Program-made: the position numbers and the translations under genes | NCBI GenBank assembly: GCA_008921705.1 | Contig: VFFE01006980.1 | Span: 510,349-574,348 of the forward strand | DNA length: 64,000 nucleotides | DNA from: Burhinus oedicnemus | Taxonomy: Eukaryota; Chordata; Aves; Charadriiformes; Burhinidae | Direction of reading: 5' to 3' | Shown: piece by piece, positions 14,601-25,900 of the stretch | Layout of the letters: each line of letters begins with the position of its first letter | How positions within the stretch are numbered: the first letter of the stretch is position 1 | Notes under the pieces: generated by a model | Databases searched by the model: none | The model's input: the letters and a program-made list of their open reading frames with translations, nothing else | Told to the model about the DNA's origin: nothing

Positions 14601-16545
14601 CTTTGTGCCATGCAACAAGCTGCAAAACAAAGAGAAAATATAAAAAAATAGCATAAGGTATCTTGAAAACTAAATAGGACAAAAAGGTCTTTAAGATATA
14701 ATGAAATCTGTGAGTACATTTTGGAGGCCCAAATTGATGCATTTTTATTTTCAAATTATAAAAGCAGCTTTTTCTTGTAACTGTCAAAAATTATTAACAC
14801 CTAGAAACCTTCTCACACAATGTAATTCTAATACTTTTGTACATGTTTTTACCTCTGTAGAGAGCAATATATTAACCCACTGTGAAAAATAACATTTTTA
14901 AAGCTTTTACAGAAAAATGAGGTACAAAAATTTCTAGGACTTTCTGCTAAATGAGCAAGAAGTTCCCTGCAATTCACTTATGTGTGTTAAATGCTGGAAA
15001 AAGATACTGAGGCCAGCAGATGAAAACCAATTAACCCACCACCAGAAAGAGGGGGGAAAAAAAAAAAGGGGGAGGCGGGATTTGCTGGGAGGGGAAATGT
15101 AACCAGCTACAAAAATGCAGCTGCTGGTTACTTAACTTTATTAAAATGCAACCTGCAACTGAAACTAAACTGTGTCTTTTGGAATTCAACTTGTTTTCTG
15201 GCAAGAATGATAAGGAAAGAGTTTTGCCTTTAAGTAAATTCATAAAAGGTAAAACCAAAGAGCTCTCTGATAGGAAATTTAGAAGTCCAGATCTGCTCAA
15301 GTCTTTAAATTTCCTTTTCATTCTAACTTCCTCTTATTTTAGAGCATCTGAATCAATCAATAAATCACTCCTCCGTAGCCTTTGTGAGGTTGCAATACAG
15401 TTGTTTCTCTCGCTGGCCGCAGAGGAAGATACAAAACAATAGCTGTTACTTTAAAGAATTAGTTTTTCCCAAAGACTTCAAAACCTAAAAAACCCAATAC
15501 GTGTGTTTCAATCTATTTAAAGTTATCTCCCGTTTTGAAATTTTTAAGTTTTTGAGGTGAATTAAAAGCCATGTGGTTTTTGTCTTACAAGTTATTAAGG
15601 CACTGAGACCAGGGGACCAGCTTCACTATGCGATGCCCTTGTGACCAAGCAAAGTAAGATCCATCGGGAGCAAATGCAACAGTCCAGTTTTCACGTCCAC
15701 ACTTCTTGTCAAAAGGAGAAGTTGGGGCTAAGAGTTCTCCTACAGTGCGTGATCGTGCTAAAAAGAAAACGGAGAGGAAATTCCATTAACCAAAAAAAAA
15801 AAAAGCAGCATATTTTAAAAGGTTACAAGGGAACCACGCAGTATGTTAATTATTTTGCTTTTATTTCATGACATTCAAAGTCATGGGGGAAGGGGTCTTA
15901 TTGTCACTGTGTAACCAACCAACAGACTAAGCCTCAGCTGCAAAAAGGGACTGAGTCACTTAAGAGAAACAGCTTAGTGTTAAATGTCCAGGTTGTCACG
16001 TAATACCACATCTTGATATCAGAAGCAGAACTCAGATAAATTAAAACTTACTGAAACTAGCTATTACTTCAGTTATTCTAACTCTAGAGACAGCAGCAGA
16101 ACTATGCTCCAACTTGACCTAATACCGCAGAGTTTAGCAAATAAGATGCCCAGTAATTAAATTTTTTTACCTTTAAAGAAAAACGTGAGCACGCTTGCGC
16201 GCCCCCCTTTAGGAAAAAATAAATCGAGCAGCAGCCACGGGCAACAGGTCAGCACTGTGCCACGGGAGCGGTCCGTTTTCCCCGCTCCACACGGTCACCG
16301 GCCGCACCCCGCCTTCCTCCCGCCACCCCGCCTGCGGGCGCCCGTGCCCGCTCCGGCTGCAGCCGGCGGGCCAGCGGCACCTCCGGCGGGCCGAGCGCGG
16401 CACCAGCCCCGCTCACGGAGCCGCTGAACCCGGCCGCGGACGGCGCTAACCCCGGCCGCGCCCCGCAGCGGTCCCCCTCCCGGCCCGGCCGCGCCCGCCC
16501 CTCACCGATGAGCTTCTCGTTAACACTCAGGGGAAAGCTGGCCAT
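8445..16545 (-). CDS. WSB1: WSB1, WD repeat and SOCS box protein 1 (complete, nine coding exons)
   Basis: The coding exons are 16506-16545, 15589-15757, 14351-14619, 13372-13503, 12881-12981, 10525-10697, 10036-10149, 9144-9251 and 8445-8604. They sum to 1,266 nt, giving 421 residues, the length of human WSB1. The start is MASFPLSVNEK, with an in-frame TAG immediately before the ATG. Residues about 100-360 carry WD40 repeats (IKIWDVYTG, LRVWDLKDDG, FLWDMDKY, VYVWDPH, VRFWRIDEEY). The C-terminus is a SOCS box with an Elongin-BC-type segment (SLQHLCRMAIRR) and a Cullin-box-like LPIPSKVVEFL, ending CYQI. Known role: substrate receptor of an Elongin B/C-Cullin RING ubiquitin ligase; reported substrates include type 2 deiodinase and VHL. 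The chick orthologue was described as SWiP-1, a Sonic hedgehog-responsive gene. All introns are GT-AG except intron 8, which is GC-AG. Confidence 0.97.
9113..9129. repeat. G-rich run in WSB1 intron 8 (poly-C in the transcript)
   Basis: Plus strand GGGGGGGG, GG, A, GGGGGG; in the WSB1 transcript this is a C-rich tract just downstream of the GC donor. It could bind poly(C)-binding or PTB-like proteins; it is also prone to length error. Confidence 0.85.
9137..9145 (-). promoter_or_regulatory. WSB1: GC-type 5' splice site of WSB1 intron 8
   Basis: On the minus strand the junction reads GG|GCAAGTA. Apart from C in place of T at intron position 2 it matches the donor consensus well, as expected for GC-AG introns, which need strong pairing with U1. 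A C-rich tract (9113-9129, seen as G on the plus strand) lies about ten bases inside the intron. Confidence 0.88.
9144..9251 (-). CDS. WSB1: WSB1 coding exon 8 (non-canonical GC donor)
   Basis: 108 nt, residues 333-369 (MVRFWRIDEEYPVQVAPL, then GLCCTFSTDGSVLAAG). The acceptor is TTTTCAG. The only donor that keeps the frame into exon 9 is AGG followed by GCAAGTATA, a GC-type 5' splice site. The GT four bases further in would shift frame and stop after about 30 codons, losing the SOCS box. Confidence 0.92.
10036..10149 (-). CDS. WSB1: WSB1 coding exon 7
   Basis: 114 nt between CTCCAG and GTAAGT, residues 295-333. Proline-rich loop LFPPPTPIFAGGANDRWV followed by a WD segment ending ASLADDK. Confidence 0.95.
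10525..10697 (-). CDS. WSB1: WSB1 coding exon 6
   Basis: 173 nt between TTGCAG and GTAAGT, residues 238-295. It completes one WD blade (VFLWDMDKYSMIRKLEGHH) and holds most of the next (FSPDGALLATASYDTRVYVW), ending LMEFG. Confidence 0.96.
10698..12880 (-). other. WSB1: WSB1 intron 5 (largest WSB1 intron)
   Basis: 2,183 bases, GT-AG. Nothing coding recognised. Contains an A-run with GAAA repeats at 11789-11819. The other WSB1 introns are 748, 969, 847, 390, 375, 784 and 539 bases (introns 1-4, 6-8); I saw no nested gene in them. Confidence 0.9.
11789..11819. repeat. A-run with (GAAA)n
   Basis: Sixteen A followed by GAAAGAAAGAAAG in WSB1 intron 5. Simple repeat; could also be the worn tail of an old retroposon, but no body is recognisable. 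Confidence 0.85.
12881..12981 (-). CDS. WSB1: WSB1 coding exon 5
   Basis: 101 nt between TTTTTAG and GTATGTG, residues 204-237. First part of the next WD repeat, NMMKVLRGHQNWVYGCAFS to SVGASKA; the blade is completed by exon 6. Confidence 0.96.
13372..13503 (-). CDS. WSB1: WSB1 coding exon 4
   Basis: 132 nt between AACAG and GTATGC, residues 160-203. One full WD repeat: KLLLNLMDHTEVVRDL through SASRDKTLRVWDLKDD. Confidence 0.96.
14351..14619 (-). CDS. WSB1: WSB1 coding exon 3
   Basis: 269 nt between TTTTGCAG and GTAGAG, encoding residues 70-159. It carries LLHGTKNV, a basic linker (RLPRQNSDSGQKNK), then the WD segment CGDIVWSLAFGSSVPEKQ and the blade end GRIKIWDVYTG. Confidence 0.96.
15589..15757 (-). 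CDS. WSB1: WSB1 coding exon 2
   Basis: 169 nt between TTTTTAG and GTAAGAC, encoding residues 14-70. It includes GELLAPTSPFDKKCGRENW, then the first blade-like motif (VAFAPDGSYFAWSQGH), and ends at WSQCLNN. Phase joins exons 1 and 3 exactly. Confidence 0.96.
16506..16545 (-). CDS. WSB1: WSB1 coding exon 1
   Basis: Encodes residues 1-13 plus one base (MASFPLSVNEKLI). The donor is GTGAGG and the exon lies inside the CpG island. An in-frame TAG directly abuts the ATG, fixing the start. The 5' UTR probably extends to about 16,625, just short of a GCCGCCATTTTG element on the minus strand. Confidence 0.95.
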
Positions 16546-16628
16546 CTACGGGGCCGCCCTTCGGACCGGCTCGGGACCTGCAACGGAGCGAGAGCTACTG
16601 CCGCTCGCCGGAGACGCAGGGACTGAGA

Positions 16629-16640
16629 CAAAATGGCGGC
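16629..16640 (+). promoter_or_regulatory. YY1-type element
   Basis: CAAAATGGCGGC on the plus strand (GCCGCCATTTTG toward WSB1) matches the long form of the YY1 consensus. It lies about 85-95 bases upstream of the WSB1 start codon. Confidence 0.6.
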
Positions 16641-18787
16641 GGCGGCGCGGGGTGTAGCGTTGGGCGGGCGGGGGACGCGCCCTCCCTCCCTCGCTCCTCC
16701 CGCCGGCTGGCGGGGCCTCGGGCGAGGGGGGCCGCGGGCAGGACCGGGCCCGCGCCTCCCCGGGGAGCCCGTCTTCCCACCCGGCCCTGCCGCGCCGTCA
16801 CCCTTCGTTCCATTTCTGCTCCTCGGCCGTTCCGGTGGTGTCGTCCCGTTTTGCCCCTTCACTGCACTGCAGCGCGCTGGCTCGGTGCCCCCGGTGCCTC
16901 GGTACCCGCAGTGCTTCGGTACCCGCGGTGCCTCGTCCTTCCCGGCCGCAGTGGCCAGGTGCCTCCCGGCTTCCCGCATCCCTGCGGCTCTCCCCGCCCT
17001 GTGGAGCTCGGCCCCATCCACCCCACACAACACAGCGTTATGTTCCTAGAGAGGGTCAAAGCACGCAGTGGGGTGAGAAACCCAGCTTTTGCTGTAAAAT
17101 AGCCTCCGGGACATGTTAAAATACACCCCTTTCCTTTCGTGTCTGGGGGAAAAACGGTACATGGCAACGTGGTAGCAAGACTTGGGCTGCGGTGCTGTCC
17201 TGGCCGGGTCTGCGGTTACAGCCCGTCTTAGCAACTTCTTCCAATCCCATCTATGCCAAAAGATGAGTCCCATTTTAACTGTACTAAGGGACTAAACATA
17301 GTAACCCAGCTCCCTCAGAACATGGGGGTTCCCAGGACAGAGAAGATCCGTAGTGACTCCCTCAATATTGCAATTAAAAGACTTTTTATAGCTGCTGTCA
17401 TGGGGATGTACTGATGAGGTTGGGTTGATAAACTGCTGAGTCCTCAAATGGGATAAGAAATGTTCTTATGTTGCTTAAATGCCCAACCAGCAGCAGTTAA
17501 CGTTCCTGCCGAGTGAGTTAGATAGAGGTTGTCTCCAGTATCTTTTAAGACAGGTTGTGACATCCTTGATGTCTGACCATAGAACTACAAGGCAACACGT
17601 AAACAAAAAAATGTGCAAAAGATTATACGACTGCATTGCGGAGTGTGTGTAGGACAGTGACGTGTGCACTTGATTTCATCTTCCCTAACCGGGGGCTGGA
17701 AAACCCTTGGGAGTTTCCTACTCTTTGATGTTTCTTTCTAAACGTGTACAGTTCAGCATCTAAATCCAGCAAGATCTGGTTTATGAGGAAATTTTGAATT
17801 TACTGTTAAAGTTAATGGAGTTGTCCATAAACAGCTGGAGAAAGAGACCCTGAGGCCACCTCATTCTCTGCGTGAGTTTGCATTAACGCCTGCATATTCT
17901 CCTATCTCCTTCTCTTCCTTTTCCTCTTTCTTTCTCTTTTTGCATATCTAAGTTCTGCCTCTCTTCTAGACTTCCTTGCTGTCTCTTTGGACTTCAGAAA
18001 AGCACATAGCAGGATAATTAACTGCAGATAATAACTATGATTTCATTCCAAAGTAGTGGCCTCGCTGGTAGATGCACTGAAATAGCTGTATGGATCAGCT
18101 GCTCAGCTGTAGCAACATCCAGAAGTTACCCTTATGTAAGCAAGGCCAGCAAAGCATTTTTAAAATCGTGTAGTGACACAATGTGAAAGAAAGGAGCAGG
18201 AAGAAGTTTTGCATACTTTTGGTGGTCCAAACACTAGCATGGATTAACACTGGTTTGTAAAAACTCTCTTAGCATGTCATAGCACTAATTTGACACAGTA
18301 CTTTTTAGCAGCATAATCCTGTTCCTGCTCTATCAATCCTCTGCTGCCTGCAGATGGAAAAGCCCTAAGCAGCTATCTTCCCTTAATCCCTCAACAACTT
18401 CTCATAACAAGGCACATTGGTAGCCAGTGAATATTGTGAAATTCTGGTTTGGAGTTACTCATAAGTTGTGAATGTTTGAACCAGGCCATCTCATAGCTGA
18501 GATGACTCGCTTTGTAAGATTTCTCCGGAGGGTCTGAGCCTCACGTACAGCCAGAATAAGGCTGGGTTCTGTTTCCCTACCTTGGGGGGCTGTTTTAGCC
18601 AGGGAAAGATAGCAGTCAAGTTATGCAGCTTTGTAGGAGTGTCACCATGTTGCTGGCTTTCTTGCTAGTTTTTTTTTAAAGAAACAAAGTATTTGGCAAT
18701 TTATTATTTCTTTAAGTCTCTGTATTTCTGCAAGTACTGTTCCAATAGTAGGTGTTTTCTTCCTCAGTGTGCTTTCTGCTCATTAAT

Positions 18788-18900
18788 GTAATAGGTTTGA
18801 GGGCCAGAAGAGGTGATTAGCTCATTTAGTCTGGTCTTTGTTTAACAGAGGAATATAACTTAATTTAATGCACCTTCAAACAGTGGGGATTTCCAGCAGT
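18788..18900 (-). repeat. Ancient CR1-like 3' end fragment
   Basis: The segment GGGCCAGAAGAGGTGATTAG then CTCATTTAGTCTGG resembles, in antisense, the old amniote repeat whose text is GGCCAGAAGGGACC followed by ATCATCTAGTCTGACC. Strongly diverged; identification is from memory of the family. Confidence 0.4.
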
Positions 18901-20627
18901 TACACTGTTGTTCAGCCTTTACAACACTGGAGTCCAAACGCCAATCTCTGAACTTCCCAGTCCACGTTTTGTGCGTTATGAACACAAAGGCAAATTGTGA
19001 TATGTAAATTCCCAGGTTTTTGCAAGTTTATTAGAAATTGTTTGGTGTCACAGGCTGTCCTGGAAGCATTACTAGCACCTTCTATTTTCATGCCTGGCTG
19101 GAAGGGCTGTTGTCTTGTGTCTGAAGCCAGAGTAGGAGAGGTGGAAGGCTGAGTGCTGTCTGCAAGCTACCAACTCAACCATTCTGGTTGGTAAAATGTG
19201 TCTTTCTAAAATTCGGTCAAAACTTGAGGAGATAAAGAATCCACGCTTTCCTTTCTCGGCACCCTTGTCACATTTATTTTCCTTGTAAGTGCACCAAACT
19301 GGCTGATTTTTTGGATGATTTTTACTGTGCTTCACTGGTGAGGCATAGCTGTGGAATCAAGGGTGGCACCAGGCTGCATACCCCACACAGTCACATGCCA
19401 CAAGGGCCTGCAAAGCTGCGCGAATGACTCAAGGCTGATTTATGTGTTTTCCATTATCTTCCTTTATGGATGCAGCTGCCAAGTCTGCATAGTGCTGTTC
19501 AGCTGGGAAGCTAATAAACTCAGTGCCATCTTTCTCCATCAAGACTTTACACACTGCAATAAGCTTTCACAAATGAAAGGACTTTTGTTGTCTGCCTGTC
19601 TTGGAAATACTTTCCAAGATCCAGGTTATGGAGCTTTTCCCCAGGCTGATGAAGCACCAGGATCTGCTTATTTCACATTCTTCTATTCTGACATGGTGAT
19701 TTCATTTCTTTTTTCTTCTCTGTTTTTTTTAACTGATTTGTGGTCGTATGTTTCTTAATCAGCTTTGTTGAAGTCTTTTTGACTCAGTCAGTCATTTGAC
19801 TGGACTAGGAAGGCCATCTGAAGTTAGTGGGTATCCCAAATAAGGGACTGTGCAGCTTTTATAGAAATTGGGTTTGGTGCTGTTTTCTCTTTGTACCCCT
19901 CTGTAATATCATCTGGGGTTTGTAAAATGAGCCTAGGTGTTTGCCTCATGCGTTTCCTGTCTTCTAGCTCCTTGCAAGACTCTCAGCAGTGGGCTTGCTG
20001 TGCTTCATTTCCATTGCTATGGCTTCCTGCTGGAAGGCTTCCACCACTGAAAGGCTGTTCGTTCCGGTTTCTAGTACAGATCAGCCGTGAATTTAGATCA
20101 CAGTTTCTGTCCAAGTTCTGCTTATTGTGCAGTTCCCCATTCAGCTTGCGCAAGCCATCCCCACAAGGTTATTCTGTTCAGGGACCACCGAGGCTATCGG
20201 TTTCTGTTGTGGTTGTTTGGGTTGTACAGGCAGACCTCTGGAAGTTAGATCAGCACAGTGAGTGTAAAATACATAGCAAAGTACTATAAAAGCCCACGGT
20301 GCTTTTTCAGGCCACAAGTTATGTCTTCCCTCTTCACAGTTGTCATTCTGTAAAGCACTCCTGACAGGTGATAGGTAAGGCAACAATTAAGGCCAGTCAC
20401 ACGAAGACCAAGGTAGCTGATCTGTGCAATAGTGCGTGCATCTTGGTGGTCTGGCTATCATTAAAAATTACGCTATTTATAGTCTATACTGTTAATAATT
20501 CACAAGTTCCTGCTTGTTTTGAGTAGCCTCCTTGGGATGGAGAAAGTTCAGCATGAGTCTGTGGAGGCAAAAGAGGTGAAAGGAAAAAGCAGAATGGAAG
20601 AAAGCAAGAGAGGACAAAGAGGGTTGA

Positions 20628-20673
20628 AGAGAAAAGGGATTGCAGTGAAGAGAAAAAGGGATTGCAGTGAAGA
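20628..20673. repeat. Short tandem duplication
   Basis: Two adjacent near-identical copies of a roughly 21-22 base unit (GAAGAGAAAAGGGATTGCAG), the second with one extra A. Lies in purine-rich sequence. Confidence 0.75.
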
Positions 20674-21679
20674 CAATGGTGAGCAGCAGAGAAGTTGTGT
20701 TGGTCAGAGAGAAGAAAGCGCCATCAGAGTCCCAAAATGGATTAGCTGCTGTTATTGCCACAGTGCACACTGGAAACCTTAGCACTGACTGACTGATGAT
20801 TCCAGGGGCCTGGGGAAGCAGCGAAAGCTTGAACCTCTCCCTTGAGAGGCTGAGTAGGTAGAGCCCTTACAGATATCACTGGGAACTGCATCTGCCAACT
20901 GCAGTCTTGATGGAAGGGCTACCCTATAGGTCCAGACCTATACTGGGAGAACTGCAGTCTCTCCTACACAGCTTTCCGTTTGGCCTTTCTTGCAGCAATT
21001 GTCACTGCCAGGTGCCGTGTCTGTCCTCAGCAGAGTTCAGGAGCTAGGACTCTAACGAGCTCTTACGCGGCTGTGAGAGGAAGGTGCCGTGTGCTCAGCA
21101 TGTGCAGGCCTTAGTGGTAATCTTCCTTAAGAGGAAAAAATGTAAAGAAGGATGGATTATTGACTTGTGAGAGAACGTAACAAAGATCCGACTCTTAACA
21201 AAAAAGCACTGAAAGTTGTGTGCTCAGTGCTTACTGAATTGCTATGGGAATTGGGTGAAAAAATTCTTTTTTTTCTTTGAAATGCTTTAGGCCAAAACAG
21301 TGGGTTGATGGACTTTCCAAGCAGTGATCGAATAGTACTAAAGTTCAGCGGAAGGTGAAGGCGGTCCAAGTCACAGCCCCACAACTTGACATACAGAGAA
21401 AGCGACACCCCAGCCCTGCAAGAAACTGTTAAGTGTGTATGAGACCTTGTGTACTAGGCTTTGCAATTGCATATACTGTAACTATTTTTCTAAAACACTT
21501 AAGCAGTCTTTGCCCCTCTCAATCTGTCCCTGCCACCCTTACTATAGTGTACTCCTTGCCATGAAATGCTGCTGTGACTGGCACAGTTTCAGCTTTTACT
21601 TCATTTCATGTACGTATTGTTATTTGCCTGGTGACTACAAGTAACATTGGCACAGTTCAGCAGCTTAGCGTGGGACTTC

Positions 21680-21805
21680 TGCCCCTGAAGAGTTTGCAGT
21701 CTACACAGACAAGACAAACAATGGTTGGGAGGGGAAGCAGGGAGATGAGGCCACTTTCTCAGGGTCATCATGGAGCAGCCAGGAGCATAATCTTCTGATT
21801 TTCCC
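21680..21805 (-). repeat. MIR-like amniote SINE fragment
   Basis: Contains GCCCCTGAAGAGTTTGCAGT and CTACACAGACAAGACAAACA, then GGGAGGGGAAGCAGGG and TTCTCAGGGTCATCATGGAG. The order matches old MIR-related repeats in antisense (CCCCAAAGAGCTTAC, ACAAGACA, GGTCACACAGC). Diverged relic. Confidence 0.55.
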
Positions 21806-22884
21806 ACAGGCATTAGGCGAGACCGCCTCCCTTATTGGAATTCGGAGCTGTCATTTCTCTGTCCCCTTCTCCCCCACTGCTCTGTAGCTTATTCACCATT
21901 GCTTATTGTGAAAATTAGAATTGGTTTTCTGTAGATGGTCATAAATTGATGCATGTCTGGCACCTAAGTGGTTAATCTGTAAAGGTCTGCTAAAAGAGTA
22001 TGCTGTGGAAAAGTTGCACAGATGGAATATCAGCAATAGATTACAGCAATTTTTTCTCTGCATTCTTTTGGTCTCATTGGGGTTTTATAATTTTTGGACC
22101 ACATCTTTGGGTATAATAAATAGAGCAGATGGCTTAGTGTGTGTGGTGAACTCAGCGCTTTTATGATGAGTAGCTGCATGGAATAAGGGAGACAGAAGTT
22201 TGGGTTTATTCCTTTTAGGTTCAAAACCATTCCTTCTTTTTAAGCTAGCCATGGGTACCTTGTAAGGGAGCTGCTTTCAGAAACATCTGTGCTAAATTTA
22301 CCCACTGAAGTTACAAGAGCTGTTATCTCAGATGGCTGAAGGTCATACTGAGAGTTTTGAACTTTAACTGTCCTAAACAAGGATAGTAGAAAAGGGTCCC
22401 TGTATTACAGAGAAAGCAAGTCAGCCTCACTTGAGTTCACTGTATCTGCACCCTAATTTATGTCAGCATAATCTCAAATATCACCCATCTCCACCACACA
22501 GCTATTCCACTTCTTCAAAAAATCCTTTCTAAAACATACTAGTTTTATGTGTTTCTCTTCAGCCTGTGTTTTCTCTGAACCCAGCTGCCAACAACTTCAA
22601 TTTGTTTGAAGGCGTTCAGGCTCCTTGCAGGAGGAGCGTGATGCCTGGCAGGCGGAGGCACTCAGTCTGCAGTGTTTTCCTGTGATTTGAAATGACATTC
22701 TTTTCCACTGTGCAGCGAAAAATGTTACTGAGCTCTTTTGTATTCGTTTGGCTTCAATTCCCTCACTCTGCTCTGTAATTATATCTGATTATTTACAACG
22801 GTGAAAAACACCAATCTCTCATTGTAACCAGGGTTAAAAATGTTTTAATTAGTTCATTGAAATCAGAGAGGATACAAGACCTCA

Positions 22885-22992
22885 CCGCCAAAGCATGGGA
22901 CGTAGAATCAGAAGCGCTAGCTTCTCTTCTTGTCTTTGCTTCCTGCTTCCTAGGTGAATTTGAGTATGTCATTAAGCCCAGACTTAAACCAG
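22885..22992 (+). repeat. MIR-like fragment
   Basis: Patchy match in the sense direction to the MIR core: AATCAGAAGCGCTAGCTTCT, then GCTTCCTAGGTGAATTTGAG and TATGTCATTAAG in the places of the CAGGAGCCTGGGTTC, GTGACCTTGG and GCAAGTCACTTAA blocks. Confidence 0.4.
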
Positions 22993-25900
22993 ACTTAAAC
23001 ACAACCAACTCAGTTCAGGAATGGTAACACAGTGCTCTGAGACAGAGATGCTAAGTCTTATGAGAACTGCAAAATATTACAATTGAATACTGAATTATTT
23101 TGTGGATCAGTTTATTTTCCACAATGTAGATTTAGAAGCCTCCTACATCCAATCAAAATGCACCATGAGGGAATTAAGGCAGAGGTGTTAAAACAATAGA
23201 AAATCTGGCCTGGTGACATATTGGCGTTCATGCCGGGTGAGGACAGGGACAGTGTCCTTCAGCAATCACTGTGTGCCATTTCACTGAATGCAGAGACACT
23301 CCTCGACACAAATTCCTGCCCATGCAAAGGTCCAGACCTGGCCTGCTTCCTGTTGAATACGCATAAAAGAAATTCAAAGCTTCAGCATAGGCCTCTTCTC
23401 TCCTGCCATCTCCTCCCGCCACGAAGCAGCACAGGCAGGCAGCCCAGAAGCTGTTTGAGAGAGGATGCTCTTGGCCCCCTCGCCTTTGCCAGCACAGCTG
23501 CAGACTGCAGGCAGACGTGGCCTAGCTCTGGTTTGGCTGCTGACAGCTACACTTCAGTTCGTTTTGCAAACTTGCTCCCCTTCCTTCCCCAAGATGCCAG
23601 ATTCCTAATTTGACTTTCACCTTCAGGGCACCAAGGTCTGGCTGGCAGGGCTGATCAAGCAGCAGTGCTGTCAGGTGGGACAGAGCCACCTTGTGAGAAC
23701 ATTCATTTCACTTCCATATGGAGGAGGAGGAGGATCTATCCAGCTGATGTTCTGGTCTGCAACAAGCCCTGTCTGCCGGATTTAAAATAACCTTGCTTGG
23801 ACTGCTTATTCTTCTGTCCTGCTTTTCGTTCCTTGCTCCTGGTAAGTGCAGTGCAGTTAAATATTCCAGCCAGAGCCCGCTGGAGAGGAGAAGCTGGGGC
23901 AAGGCAAGGCCATGAGGAAGCAGAGCGCGTCTCTGCAGCCCTCGCTTCAGTGCTTGCTTGCGCTGAGGCAGAGACTGTTCTGGTCCGGACTCCTCGGCAG
24001 CATGCCCTGTCCTCAAGGGAGAGCACCCAGGAGCATTTGGTACGTGCAGCCAGAAGAGCTGAATGTCCCCGTGGGTAACACCGTGCACCTTTTCAAAGCA
24101 AAAGTGCTGCCTCTGCAAGTGCTGAGGGGATGTGTGCTCTCTTCTGCCTGATGCGATCCTGCATTAGCCAAAAAGGGCTGGGATTGGGAAGCTGATGTCA
24201 GACTAGAGGAATGTCAAAGCAGTCACATAACAAGTCAGGATAAGGGCCATGTCCTGGCCAACTCTGAGTGTAACAGATAACAAGATAGCAGGGAATATTC
24301 TGAATTGTTCCAGACCCATACACTTCTGTGCAAATATGAAATAGCCTTCCCTTTTTTTTTTTTTTTAATATTTGATCCAAGGCAGAAACGTACAGTGATT
24401 TATGCTAACATAGGATGTAGTCAGTAATAAACTGCTGAACATGTTTACAATAGGAAGAATATTTTTTGCTTTTTATGAAATCTGTGTTTTGGCATTGGAC
24501 TCGCAGGATTTTGCAAATGGAAAATCAATTGCATGAAGGGTGTAATTGTAAATTTTAATAAATTGTTTGTAAATTTAATTTATAGAAAAGCAAGTTGAGT
24601 TTAATAGGAAAAATGAAAGGCTTAGACTACATACATGCTGTAAATCAGATCAATAAGATAATAAGAACAGAAAAAGTCAGCATGTTGGGGAATTACATGG
24701 CTGTGTCTGACAGCTTCTGCCTGGAAACAGACGAGGCTGCATTCCTGCTGCAGCCGAATTGGGAAAGACCAGGTTGCTTATAGATAAAGAGTGTTTGCTT
24801 ACAGATCAGAGATGGGCCTGAGCTGATGTGGAACTGAGCTTGAAAGTATTTGGGTGGTTTGTATCCAGGACTGTTGCTACAGGGAACATATGCAGAGGAC
24901 TACAGAAAAGGTGAAGAATTTGAGAGAAACTTAGGTAAATACTAGAATATGAACTTGAATAAATTGTAGTGTAAAGACAGATATTAAGGCAAACAAAAGT
25001 AATGCCCTAAACCCAAGTTTCATTATTAGGAAACTCATTGCTTTCGGGAAAATTCCCACAAACACACCTGCAGCTCAGGGGGCAGAACTTCTCCAGGCAG
25101 GCATATTCAGAATAAAATACAGGTGGGGTTAGTAAAGGTAACTAGTGACATTTGAGTAAAAGTGAGTATTCTCAGTTATATCACTGACTCAGAACTCACT
25201 AATAGACACTTACAATCTTGAATCAAAGCTTGACAGGGAAAGAAGAAGGAAAAACAGGTTAGGGGAACAGGAATTGGTTGAGATTAGAAACACAAGATTT
25301 TGTATAAAATCTGGCAATGATTTGGGAGAGTTTATTACCAGACATGACCTTGGTATCTTAGTGTAACTTTTTTTGCAAGAGATTGTTACTCGTTTTCACA
25401 GTAGTAGGAACATCCAACAGTGCAATCTCTTGGCATCTTTGCAATCTGAAGAGAAAACCAGAAGGAAAGGTATACTGAAGAACTGGGGTAATGTTTAAAA
25501 GCTGAAGAAAAAAGAAGGACAGAGATATAAGCAGCAAAGATTTCAAGCAAATGAGCAAAGGTCCGTTAATAACCAGCAGTAGAAACAGCATTTACAAAGC
25601 ATTTAGAAAAGGTTTATTTAGTTCCTTTCATAGGAATGTGTTAACAGAGCTTCCTTCTCACTGTACATGTTATCCTTTCTTGCAAACATTGCATTCTGCA
25701 GGCTTCCTAAGGAGCTCTTGGCCTAGAAAAAGTCAGCCTGTGGTAATACCACTTCTAGAGACACACAGTAATGTAGTTTTAAGAAAAGCTAGCCATGTTG
25801 AGCCTTTCAGTGATGTCATCTTCTCCAGTTCTTCCTTCCCCCCCAGACTTCTGTTCGCTTTATCCAAATTTCTGTGATGTGGCAGTTGAGCAGTGTCATT

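Larger units (their letters stand above)
16190..17030. promoter_or_regulatory. WSB1: CpG island, WSB1 promoter and 5' end
   Basis: Abrupt rise in GC and CpG density around WSB1 exon 1, with several GGGCGG/CCGCCC Sp1-type boxes (for example about 16661-16673). A YY1-type element (CAAAATGGCGGC on the plus strand, 16629-16640) sits near the likely start site. There is no TATA box, typical of a broad housekeeping promoter. Near 16901-16935 is a direct repeat of CGGTACCCGC. The element orientation leaves room for divergent transcription to the right. Confidence 0.85.

Noticed and set aside
16527..17033. Minus-strand frame of 168 codons upstream of WSB1
   Set aside because: Composition-driven frame in the CpG island; WSB1 itself has an in-frame stop directly before its ATG, so it is not an N-terminal extension.
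19351..20289. Two plus-strand frames of about 130 codons
   Set aside because: No recognisable domain, no splice signals placing them in a multi-exon gene, and Cys/Phe/Leu-rich composition as from random sequence.
23708..24151. Overlapping open frames on both strands in a GC-richer patch
   Set aside because: Several frames are open at once, which reflects base composition; no family resemblance.
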